Assembly (NCBI GenBank): GCA_021782295.1
Contig: JAJXVC010000042.1
Location: 1-10,980 of the forward strand
Source: a bacterium
GTDB taxonomy: Bacteria; Eremiobacterota; Eremiobacteria; Baltobacterales; Baltobacteraceae
Reading direction: 5' to 3'
DNA length: 10,980 nt
Below are positions 1 through 6,025 of this stretch, piece after piece (the stretch's first letter is position 1; each line of letters opens with the position of its first letter). A program made the translations under genes and the position numbers. A model generated the notes under the pieces. That model did no database searches. It was not told where the DNA came from and saw nothing but the letters and a program-made list of their open reading frames with translations.

Positions 1-839
1 TGGCCGCGTTGCAACGCGCCGAGATGCTGCGGAATTCCATCGAGCCGACTCGCGCGCGCGAGCCCGGTCTTCTCTTGCGACTTCAGCTTCTCCCAGCTCC
101 GCCACTGCGCGTCGACATCTTCGATAATCGCGTCGGCGAAAACGTGCGGATGGCGGCGCACCATTTTATTGGCGAGCGCGTCGATCACGTCGGCGACGGT
201 AAAGGCCCCGCTCTCGCTCGCGATCTGGGCGTGAAAGACGATCTGCAGCAAGAGATCGCCGAGCTCTTCGCAGAGCCCGTCGAGCCCGCCCTGTTCGATC
301 GCTTCGACGACTTCGTAGGTCTCTTCGATGAGATAGGGCACCAGCGTGCGATGCGTCTGCTCGCGATCCCACGGGCAGCCGTAGCGCAACCGCGCCATCA
401 CTTCGACGAGCTCGGCGAAGGTATAGCGCTGCGCTTGCGGCGGCAGCGGGACGAGCGCGACTTCGAGCGATGCGGCCAACGTGGCGCGCGCCATTCCCGG
501 TACGATCTCGGTGCGCGCACCGCGCGCATCGAGCGCGCGCTGCAACTGCGCGAGACCGGGAAAATCGGAGAACGGATTGCCGAGAACGCCGATGCCGAGA
601 TCGCGGCCATCGAGTCCGTCGACGAAACGATCGATCGCATCGCTGCTGCCACGCACGATCGCGGCGGCATCGCGCAATGCTTCGCTCCCGACGGCGATCT
701 TTCGCTCGGCGAGCGCATCGCGCAACGCGGGCGGCACCGCGAGTAACGCGACGCGTGGGAGCCCGATGAACGCATCGAGCGCGCCGACGGTCAGCAACGA
801 CGGGTCGCCGGGTCCAAGCCCGATAATACGAACGAGCAT
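1..839 (-). CDS. mazG: MazG-type NTP pyrophosphohydrolase with shortened tetrapyrrole-methylase-like N-terminus (3' end outside window)
   Basis: The open frame runs from an ATG at 839 off the left edge, so about 279 residues are visible and the C-terminus is missing. From about residue 154 there is a clear MazG domain: CPWDREQTH, then EETYEVVE (172-179) and EELGD (191-195), which supply the acidic Mg2+-binding ExxE/ExxD residues, followed by RRHPHVF. The family hydrolyses (d)NTPs to NMP and pyrophosphate in the cytoplasm as house-cleaning. The N-terminus begins RIIGLGPGDPSLLT, and later has GNPFSDFPGL and EIVPGMA. These resemble the first half of the tetrapyrrole methylase (YabN-like) domain. 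Only about 150 residues precede MazG, whereas I recall about 220 in YabN, so the methylase fold looks halved and probably inactive. No good Shine-Dalgarno site precedes the start, but the GLGPGD motif right after Met supports it. It lies downstream of the parvulin gene after an 84-bp gap. Confidence 0.88.
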   Translation of the reverse strand, partial: MLVRIIGLGPGDPSLLTVGALDAFIGLPRVALLAVPPALRDALAERKIAVGSEALRDAAAIVRGSSDAIDRFVDGLDGRDLGIGVLGNPFSDFPGLAQLQRALDARGARTEIVPGMARATLAASLEVALVPLPPQAQRYTFAELVEVMARLRYGCPWDREQTHRTLVPYLIEETYEVVEAIEQGGLDGLCEELGDLLLQIVFHAQIASESGAFTVADVIDALANKMVRRHPHVFADAIIEDVDAQWRSWEKLKSQEKTGLARASRLDGIPQHLGALQRG

Positions 840-868
840 AGGGTTAAAAGGCTTCGCCGCACCACAAG

Positions 869-899
869 ACGAGGCCCCGGTACCAGCCCGGAGCCTCGT
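869..899 (-). terminator. Stem-loop between the parvulin and mazG genes
   Basis: Two 12-base arms (869-880 and 888-899) pair completely except for one G-U wobble in the RNA, around a 7-base loop. The stem is GC-rich and lies 25 bases after the parvulin stop codon. No U-tract follows on the minus strand: the next bases are mixed, and the only TTTT lies about 20 bases further on. It could be a weak or factor-assisted terminator, or an mRNA 3'-end stabiliser or attenuator ahead of mazG. The pairing is seen directly; the function is inferred. Confidence 0.45.
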
Positions 900-923
900 T
901 GAGGGACGATCGCAGCGTTGCGA

Positions 924-1907
924 TTAGTGCTTCGTCGGCGGAGCCGAGGGAGCCGCCGAAGGAGCTGCCGACGGCGCTTCCGTTGCCGTACCGGCGGTCG
1001 CTGCGGGAGCGGCCGAAGGCGGCGGCGTCGGGAAGAGGCCGGTGAAGCGCGGATCGTTGATTTGAATCGTGGCCTTGCTCTGCAGGCCGGCGATGAACGG
1101 CTGCACCAGCGGTGCCTCCGCCTGCTCGCGCAACTGATCCTCGATGCGCTGATGCACCGATGCAAGCGTCGCTTTCACCGCGGGCTTGCGTGCCTGCACC
1201 TGAATGATGTGCCAGCCGAAGGGCGAGTGCACCGGCGGGCTGATCGCACCGATCTTGCCGGTCAACGCGTAGGCTTCGAAGGGCTTCACCATCTGGTTCG
1301 GGCCGAACCAACCGAGCTCGCCGCCCTTATCGCGGCTGCCCGGATCCTGCGAATACTGCTTGGCAAGCGCCGAGAAGTGCTGGCCGGCTTTGAGATCGGC
1401 TTCGATCTTCTGCGCGGTTGCAAGATCGCTCACGAGAATGTGTCGCGCTTTAATCTGCTCCGGCGTATCGAACTGTGCGTGATTCTTGTTGAAGAACGCC
1501 GCGATTTGCGCTTCGGAGATCTGCACGTTCTTGCCGACTGCTGCATCGATGATGAGCTGCTGGCGAATGATCTGGTGCAGGTCGTGCTCGGTCAGGCCGT
1601 TCGCCGCCAACTGGCGCTGAAACGAGCCCGGCGGATAGTTTGCCGCAATCTCAGCTTCACGCTGCGCGATCTGCGCTTTCGTGATGTTGATGCCGTGGCG
1701 TTGACCGTACTGGTCGAGCAGCGTCTGCAGAACGAGTTGCTGCAATACGCCGCGCGCCGTTGGGCTGGCTTCGAGTTTTTTATCGAAGGTTTGGCGGCTG
1801 ATCGATTGGCCATTCACGGTCGCGACCGATCCGCCCGCGCAGGCCACGAGCGAGAGTGCTGCGACAACCGCAGCGGCGCCGGTGACAAGGCGACGAAAAA
1901 CGAGCAT
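924..1907 (-). CDS. SurA/PrsA-like parvulin peptidyl-prolyl isomerase, probable lipoprotein
   Basis: The protein has 327 residues. The start at 1907 is chosen because GGAG lies 6 bases upstream and because the resulting N-terminus is a standard lipoprotein signal: Arg5-Arg6, a hydrophobic stretch at about 8-20, then the lipobox LVAC with Cys23. Residues 27-150 resemble the SurA N-terminal chaperone region (ATVNGQSISRQTFD). Residues 152-240 are a parvulin rotamase domain, with IKARHILVS, FSALAKQYSQDPGS, GGELGWFGPNQMV and SPFGWHIIQV. This domain isomerises peptidyl-prolyl bonds in proteins being folded outside the cytoplasm. After about residue 293 comes a low-complexity Pro/Ala/Ser tail of some 35 residues, likely a flexible linker or wall-associated segment. 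A longer frame up to 1970 is open but would bury the signal peptide. It may be co-transcribed with the tryptophanase-family gene 67 bp upstream, although a stem-loop lies between them. Confidence 0.9.
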   Translation of the reverse strand: MLVFRRLVTGAAAVVAALSLVACAGGSVATVNGQSISRQTFDKKLEASPTARGVLQQLVLQTLLDQYGQRHGINITKAQIAQREAEIAANYPPGSFQRQLAANGLTEHDLHQIIRQQLIIDAAVGKNVQISEAQIAAFFNKNHAQFDTPEQIKARHILVSDLATAQKIEADLKAGQHFSALAKQYSQDPGSRDKGGELGWFGPNQMVKPFEAYALTGKIGAISPPVHSPFGWHIIQVQARKPAVKATLASVHQRIEDQLREQAEAPLVQPFIAGLQSKATIQINDPRFTGLFPTPPPSAAPAATAGTATEAPSAAPSAAPSAPPTKH

Positions 1908-1913
1908 AGTGGG

Positions 1914-1917
1914 CTCC
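1914..1917 (-). promoter_or_regulatory. Ribosome binding site of the parvulin gene
   Basis: GGAG on the minus strand, 6 bases before the ATG at 1907. It decides for this start over the in-frame ATG at 1970. Confidence 0.7.
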
Positions 1918-1927
1918 AGTAGGATGA

Positions 1928-1973
1928 CGGGTGAGAAAGCGCACGGAGCCGACGGCTCCGAAAGCCTCACCCG
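1928..1973 (-). terminator. Two-tier stem-loop between tryptophanase-family and parvulin genes
   Basis: An outer perfect 8-bp stem (1928-1935 with 1966-1973) encloses an inner perfect 7-bp stem (1944-1950 with 1954-1960) that has a 3-base loop. The unpaired sides between them are 8 and 5 bases. The structure starts one base after the stop codon of the upstream gene (1975-1977) and ends 20 bases before the parvulin start. No U-run follows, so it is not a textbook intrinsic terminator. It may partially terminate transcription, protect the upstream mRNA 3' end, or tune parvulin expression. The pairing is visible in the sequence; the role is inferred. Confidence 0.5.
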
Positions 1974-1974
1974 G

Positions 1975-3396
1975 TTAGGGTTTTCGCCCCCATGCTCCTT
2001 CCGATAAAGGGCTCACCTGGTCAAGGCGCTCGAAGCGCGCGGTAAAATGCCGCAGCGGCGGCGCTTGCCAGAGCATCTTTAACCCCACGATCCGCTCCCG
2101 CCGACGATAGAGATCCTCGAAGACCTCGCCGACGTAATCGATGTGGCTCTGCGTGTAGACCCGCCGCGGAATCGCCAGGCGGACCAGTTCGAGCGGGGCG
2201 GTGCGCTCCTCGCCGGTGAGCGGGTCGGTCGAACCGAACATCACCGTGCCGATCTCGACCGCGCGGATGCCGCCCTCGAGGTAGAGTTCGCCGACGAGCG
2301 CTTGCCCGGGATATTCGCGCGGCGCGAGGTGGGCGAGCATCGCCCCGGCATCGATGTAGACGGCATGCCCGCCGGGCGGTTGCACGATGGGAACGCCGAT
2401 CTCGGTGAGTCGGCGCCCTAAGTACGCCGTCGAGGCGATGCGGTAGTTGAGATAATCTTCATCGAGCGCCTCGCCGAGCCCGGTCGCCATCGCCTCTAAA
2501 TCGCGGCCGGCGAGGCCGCCGTAGGTGGTGAAGCCTTCGGTGAGGATCAGCAAGCGCGATTCCGCACTCGCGAGCGCCGCGTCGTTACCGGCGAGAAATC
2601 CGCCGATATTCACCAAGCCGTCCTTCTTTGCCGACATCGTGCAGCCGTCGGCGTACGAAAAGAGCTCGCGCGCGATCTCGCGCGGCGAACGTCCGGCAAA
2701 TTCGGGTTCGCGTTCGCGTATGAACCAACAATTTTCCGCATAGCGACAGGCATCGATATAGAGCGGAATGCCGTGTTCGCGACAGATCGCGTGGACCGCG
2801 CGCACGTTCGCCATCGAGACCGGTTGGCCGCCGCCGGAATTATTCGTGACGGTCAGCATGACGAGCGGCACGCGCGCCGCCCCGACCTCCGCGATAACCG
2901 CGCGCAACGCATCGGTATCCATGTTTCCCTTAAACGGGTGTTGCGCTGCGGGGAGCCGCCCTTCGGGGATCGGCAGATCGAGCGCGCGCGCGCCGACGCT
3001 TTCAACGTGCGCGCGCGTCGTGTCGAAATGCGTGTTATTCGGCACGACGTCACCGGGTTTGCAGAGCGTCGTAAAAAGAATGCGCTCCGCCGCGCGACCT
3101 TGATGCGTCGGCAACACGTGTTGGAAACCGAAGATCTCGCGCACCGTCTCGGCGAAGCGGTAGAACGAGCGTGCCCCCGCATAGGATTCGTCGCCGCGCA
3201 TGATCGAGGCCCACTGGTCGGCGCTCATCGCCCCGGTGCCGCTATCGGTCAACAGGTCGATAAGCACGTCGTCGGCGCGCAGCAAGAATGGATTGAACGC
3301 GGCCTCGCGCAGGTAGCCCTCGCGCTCCTCGCGCGTGGTCATGCGAATCGGTTCGACGGATTTAATGCGAAAAGGTTCGATAATCGACCGGGGCAT
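1975..3396 (-). CDS. tnaA: Tryptophanase-family beta-eliminating lyase (PLP)
   Basis: This 473-residue protein has the length of tryptophanase (about 471) and tyrosine phenol-lyase (about 456). The family splits tryptophan into indole, pyruvate and ammonia, or tyrosine into phenol, pyruvate and ammonia, using pyridoxal phosphate in the cytosol. The PLP lysine is the second Lys of SAKKD (Lys258). Asp215 and Arg218 in IDACRYAEN sit at the cofactor, and NNSGGGQPVSMAN (185-197) and GGHAVYID (342-349) are family motifs. At the positions that separate the two enzymes by my recalled alignment it looks like tryptophanase: Asp125 (Trpase D137, TPL T124), Ile382 (TPL R381) and His450 (Trpase H463, TPL F448). 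The LVNIGGFL segment (261-268) is more TPL-like. The start at 3396 is fixed by AAAGGAG 5 bases upstream; the frame is open for 50 further codons. The start lies 31 bp from the divergent MaoC-like gene. Confidence 0.88.
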   Translation of the reverse strand: MPRSIIEPFRIKSVEPIRMTTREEREGYLREAAFNPFLLRADDVLIDLLTDSGTGAMSADQWASIMRGDESYAGARSFYRFAETVREIFGFQHVLPTHQGRAAERILFTTLCKPGDVVPNNTHFDTTRAHVESVGARALDLPIPEGRLPAAQHPFKGNMDTDALRAVIAEVGAARVPLVMLTVTNNSGGGQPVSMANVRAVHAICREHGIPLYIDACRYAENCWFIREREPEFAGRSPREIARELFSYADGCTMSAKKDGLVNIGGFLAGNDAALASAESRLLILTEGFTTYGGLAGRDLEAMATGLGEALDEDYLNYRIASTAYLGRRLTEIGVPIVQPPGGHAVYIDAGAMLAHLAPREYPGQALVGELYLEGGIRAVEIGTVMFGSTDPLTGEERTAPLELVRLAIPRRVYTQSHIDYVGEVFEDLYRRRERIVGLKMLWQAPPLRHFTARFERLDQVSPLSEGAWGRKP

Positions 3397-3401
3397 CGTG
3401 G

Positions 3402-3408
3402 CTCCTTT
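3402..3408 (-). promoter_or_regulatory. Strong ribosome binding site of the tryptophanase-family gene
   Basis: AAAGGAG on the minus strand, 5 bases before the ATG at 3396. It rules out the open N-terminal extension up to 3546, which would run across the whole start region of the divergent gene. Confidence 0.8.
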
Positions 3409-3427
3409 TGCGAAGAGAGATCGGCAG

Positions 3428-3982
3428 ATGGCAACGAAAATCGTGCAAGGTTTCGAGGGCCTTCGGGCGCTCGAGGGCAGCGAGCTCCTCTCGGCGCCGT
3501 GGCTGCGGATCGACCAGCGACGGATCGATGCGTTTGCGGCCTGCACCGACGACCGGCAGTGGATTCATATCGATCCGCTCCGCGCTGCGAACGGGCCGTA
3601 CGGCGGCACGATCGCGCACGGCTATCTCGTGCTCTCGCTCCTCCCGGTGCTCTGGCATCGCAGTTGCAGCATCCGCGGAACGGGCGCGGTGCTCAATTAC
3701 GGGCTCGACCGCGTGCGGTTTCTCGCTCCGGTGCGCTCCGGGGCGCGGGTTCGCGCGCGCTTTGCGATTACGAGCGTGCGCGCCGTCGCATCGGGCTTGC
3801 GCGTCGCCCTGCGCGCAACGATCGAAACCTTCGGCAGCACCGAGCCGGCCTGCGTCGCCGATGCGATCTTTCTCTATCGCACGGCCGTGCCTACGGACGC
3901 GCAAGAAGCGCATTCCAGCGGCGCAGATCGCAGATCGAGCGGCGCTCCTCGCCGGGCTCGGCGAGCTTCCAGCGCGCGATAA
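3428..3982 (+). CDS. MaoC-like (R)-specific enoyl-CoA hydratase / hotdog dehydratase
   Basis: The protein has 184 residues. The hydratase motif is present: Asp42 and His47 in DDRQWIHID have the spacing of the catalytic Asp-x4-His of PhaJ-type (R)-hydratases, followed by GPYGGTIAHGYL (57-68). The hotdog fold plausibly continues to about residue 153 (LDRVRFLAPV, then the strand AIFLYRTAV). The family hydrates trans-2-enoyl-CoA thioesters to 3-hydroxyacyl-CoA. A role in later beta-oxidation of dicarboxylyl-CoA from the neighbouring aromatic pathway is possible but not shown. The last ~30 residues are rich in Arg, Ser and Ala, and are encoded where the gene overlaps the convergent hemerythrin gene by 92 bp, so they look like recent or accidental read-through. 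The ATG at 3428 has only a weak purine-rich site (around 3413-3420). In-frame upstream ATGs at 3335 and 3341 lie inside the divergent gene and are less likely. Confidence 0.8.
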   Translation: MATKIVQGFEGLRALEGSELLSAPWLRIDQRRIDAFAACTDDRQWIHIDPLRAANGPYGGTIAHGYLVLSLLPVLWHRSCSIRGTGAVLNYGLDRVRFLAPVRSGARVRARFAITSVRAVASGLRVALRATIETFGSTEPACVADAIFLYRTAVPTDAQEAHSSGADRRSSGAPRRARRASSAR

Positions 3983-4430
3983 CCTCGCTTTCAATCTCGG
4001 CAAATCGCTCGACGAGCGCTCTGTTGGATTCTTCTTCGAGCGCCTGTTCGATCGTAACGAAAATTGCGTCGTTCTCGCGCGCGATGTGATCGCGCAGAAA
4101 CGCACCGAACGCCTTGAGCTCGGGAAGCCCCGACTCGCCGCGCCCACGCGCGCAAAGGACGGCTCTCACCAAGAGACGCCCCTCGGTGTGCTGCTCGCTT
4201 AAGAGCAATGCAAAGCCGCTTAACCACGGGTGTTCGTCGGTCGTGCCGAAGAGCGCGCGCTCTTCTTTCCCGTGATGGTTGGCGTCGATAAATATCTCTA
4301 CGAACGCCAGCAACTCGTCGATATAGCCGGCCGGCATTTCGCTTTCCTGGGAGCAGCGCCGGTCGAAATGGTCGAGAACTTCCAGTATGCGGCGATGCTC
4401 GTCACGGAGAACGTCGAGCGCTCCGCTCAC
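3891..4430 (-). CDS. Hemerythrin-like (HHE) di-iron protein
   Basis: With a GTG start at 4430 the protein has 179 residues. That start overlaps the bcrD TGA as GTGA, with weak purine-rich sites 6 and 11 bases upstream. The ligand pattern of hemerythrin-like four-helix bundles is present: His12 (RDEHRRI), His52/His53 with Glu57 (HHGKEERALF), His81 (EQHTEGR), and His115 with Glu119 (DHIARENDAIF). Such proteins bind O2 (or NO) reversibly at a di-iron site and serve in sensing, storage or detoxification. No signal peptide or second domain is visible, so it is probably a soluble cytoplasmic protein. Being the last gene of the benzoyl-CoA operon and translationally coupled to bcrD suggests a role in protecting the O2-sensitive reductase; this is inference. 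An upstream ATG at 4508 would add 26 poorly structured residues inside bcrD and was not chosen. The 3' end overlaps the MaoC-like gene. Confidence 0.87.
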   Translation of the reverse strand: MSGALDVLRDEHRRILEVLDHFDRRCSQESEMPAGYIDELLAFVEIFIDANHHGKEERALFGTTDEHPWLSGFALLLSEQHTEGRLLVRAVLCARGRGESGLPELKAFGAFLRDHIARENDAIFVTIEQALEEESNRALVERFAEIESEVIARWKLAEPGEERRSICDLRRWNALLARP

Positions 4431-5218
4431 GCAGCGCTCTTCTCCATGCGCCGTTTCGAAAGGAGCGCCGCACCGAGTGCGCCGGCCATCTCGGGCTGCG
4501 CCGCACAATGAATCTGCACCCCGAGCGCCTCTTGCAGCGCGCGGATCATTCCCGCCTGATATCCCATCCCGCCGACGAGCGTCACCGCTTCTTCGATGCC
4601 GATCCGTTTGACGAGCAGCACCGCGCGTTCCGCGAGCGACTGATGGACGCCGCGTAAGATGTTTTCGCGCGATTCGCCGCGGCTGACGTGGTTGATAATC
4701 TCCGATTCGGCGAGCACGGCACAGACGCTCGAAATCGCGACCGGGTTTTCACCGTGCATCGAGAGCTCCCCGACCTCGGCGAGCTCCGTCTCGAGATATT
4801 TTGCGGCGCGTTCGACGAAACCGCCGGCGCCGGCGGCGCATTTTTCGTTCGACTTAAATTCACGCACCCGTCCGCCGGGCGCGATTTTCACCGCCCGCGA
4901 ACTCTGCGCTCCGATATGGATCACGCAGCGCGTATCGGGGAAGAGCGCGGCCGCGCCGTAGGCTGCGGCGGTGACTTCGGTGAGTTGGAGATCGCGCTCG
5001 GGATAGCTCGATCGGCCGAACCCGGTCGTCGCGATATAGCGGAGATCGCCGCGCCCGGCACCGATGCTTGCCAGCGCTTCGTCGACGGCACGGTCGACGA
5101 GTTCGATTAACGGCGGACGCGTGCGCGTCGCCCGCGCGACGAGCTGGCGCCCCTCGCGATCGACGAGCACGACTTTCGTAGTGCGCGAACCCAGATCGAC
5201 TCCGGCGATAATATCCAT
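4427..5218 (-). CDS. bcrD: Benzoyl-CoA reductase ATPase/electron-activating subunit, BcrD/BadG type
   Basis: This 263-residue protein belongs to the BcrA/BcrD/BadF/BadG/HgdC ASKHA ATPase family. The phosphate-1 loop is GVDLGSRTTKVVLVD (6-20). Cys127 (NEKCAAGAGG) and Cys166 (SSVCAVLAES) are the two cysteines that, contributed by each of two subunits, hold the bridging [4Fe-4S] cluster. VSRGESRENILRGVHQSLAERA is close to BcrD as I recall it. The phosphate-2 segment reads IHIGAQSSRAV, with His101 where the partner subunit has Asp, and GAQ in place of GGQ. With BcrA it would couple ATP hydrolysis to electron transfer from ferredoxin to BcrCB. The start at 5218 has AAAGGAG 7 bases upstream, overlapping the bcrA stop. 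BzdQ-like would be an equally good name; function by position and family is secure. Confidence 0.88.
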   Translation of the reverse strand: MDIIAGVDLGSRTTKVVLVDREGRQLVARATRTRPPLIELVDRAVDEALASIGAGRGDLRYIATTGFGRSSYPERDLQLTEVTAAAYGAAALFPDTRCVIHIGAQSSRAVKIAPGGRVREFKSNEKCAAGAGGFVERAAKYLETELAEVGELSMHGENPVAISSVCAVLAESEIINHVSRGESRENILRGVHQSLAERAVLLVKRIGIEEAVTLVGGMGYQAGMIRALQEALGVQIHCAAQPEMAGALGAALLSKRRMEKSAA

Positions 5219-5225
5219 TCGTCTT

Positions 5226-5232
5226 CTCCTTT
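5226..5232 (-). promoter_or_regulatory. Ribosome binding site of bcrD, overlapping the bcrA stop codon
   Basis: AAAGGAG on the minus strand, 7 bases before the bcrD ATG. Its first two A bases are part of the bcrA TAA stop, which favours ribosome hand-over between the two partner subunits. Confidence 0.7.
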
Positions 5233-6025
5233 ACGATGCGGCAGCGGCCGACATGGCGTGTTCGAGCGCGAAGACCGCCGCGCCGATCGCGCCCATATAG
5301 TGCGAATCGGGGCTGACGTTGAGCGGCGCGCCGAGCTTTTCTTCGAGCATCTTCACCATGCCGACGTTGAGCGAAACTCCTCCGGTGAAGGTATAACTCG
5401 GTTTCAACCCGACACGCCGAACCAAGGCAATCGTTCGCGCGGCGATCGCGCTGTGAATGCCGCCGAGTATATCCTCGGTTTTCTTGCCCTGCGCGACGTA
5501 CGACATGATATCGGACTCGACGAAGACCGTGCAGACGGTCGAGAGCCGGACCGGGTTGCGCGCCTGCAGCGAGATCGCACCGATCTCATCGAGCGAGAGC
5601 CCGAGCGTCTCGGCGGCGGTCGAGAGAAAACGCCCCGTTCCCGCCGCACATTTATCGTTCATCACGAAATCGACGACCTCGCCGTTCTGCACGCTGATAC
5701 CCTTGGCGTCCTGTCCGCCCATATCGATCACCGTCGAAGTCTCGGGGAAGAGCATGCTCGCCCCTTTGGCGTGGCAGGTGATCTCGGTGATCTGCAGATC
5801 GCCGAACGAGACTTTGAAGCGGCCGTAACCGGTTCCAACGACGCAGAGCACGTCTTCGCGCGCGATGCCGCCCGCGGCGAGCACCGCTTCGTAGCCGCGC
5901 TCGCCGGCGCGCGTGATGTTCGCGCCGGTGTCGGTGAGCGCGCGCGCGACGATTTTTTTGTTTTCGTCGATGATGATGCACTTGGTCTGGGTCGATCCGA
6001 CATCGATCCCCGCTGCGTATTTCAT
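5231..6025 (-). CDS. bcrA: Benzoyl-CoA reductase ATPase/electron-activating subunit, BcrA/HgdC type
   Basis: This 264-residue protein is a second BcrAD/HgdC-family ATPase and the more canonical of the pair. It has [15 protein letters not shown] (6-20), the phosphate-2 motif [11 protein letters not shown] with Asp101, Cys126 in [12 protein letters not shown] and Cys165 in [10 protein letters not shown], and a C-terminal [11 protein letters not shown] adenosine-site segment. The two cysteines supply half the ligands of the inter-subunit [4Fe-4S] cluster. Thauera-type BcrA is about 440 aa because of a large insertion that is absent here, so the pair resembles Azoarcus BzdP/BzdQ or the HgdC homodimer. 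In the operon it sits between bcrB and bcrD, as in the bcrCBAD order. Its ATG overlaps the bcrB stop by 4 bp (ATGA, 6022-6025), with GAGGGAG 7 bases upstream. An activator of a 2-hydroxyacyl-CoA dehydratase would look similar; the neighbours decide for an arenoyl-CoA reductase. Confidence 0.9.
   Translation of the reverse strand: MKYAAGIDVGSTQTKCIIIDENKKIVARALTDTGANITRAGERGYEAVLAAGGIAREDVLCVVGTGYGRFKVSFGDLQITEITCHAKGASMLFPETSTVIDMGGQDAKGISVQNGEVVDFVMNDKCAAGTGRFLSTAAETLGLSLDEIGAISLQARNPVRLSTVCTVFVESDIMSYVAQGKKTEDILGGIHSAIAARTIALVRRVGLKPSYTFTGGVSLNVGMVKMLEEKLGAPLNVSPDSHYMGAIGAAVFALEHAMSAAAAS

Noticed and set aside
9..746. Plus-strand open frame of 245 codons at the left edge
   Set aside because: The opposite strand has an unmistakable MazG domain; the plus-strand product shows no family features.
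918..1922. Long plus-strand open frame (334 codons) opposite the parvulin gene
   Set aside because: Its product is Arg-rich with no recognisable motif, and the minus strand encodes a clear parvulin lipoprotein across the same bases; it is a shadow frame caused by high GC.
3397..3546. 50-codon N-terminal extension of the tryptophanase-family gene
   Set aside because: A strong ribosome site directly precedes the ATG at 3396, and the extension overlaps the divergent gene without resembling the family.
2773..4089. Plus-strand open frame of 438 codons crossing three genes
   Set aside because: It runs antisense to the tryptophanase-family gene, then out of frame over the MaoC-like gene, and yields low-complexity Arg/Ala sequence without motifs.
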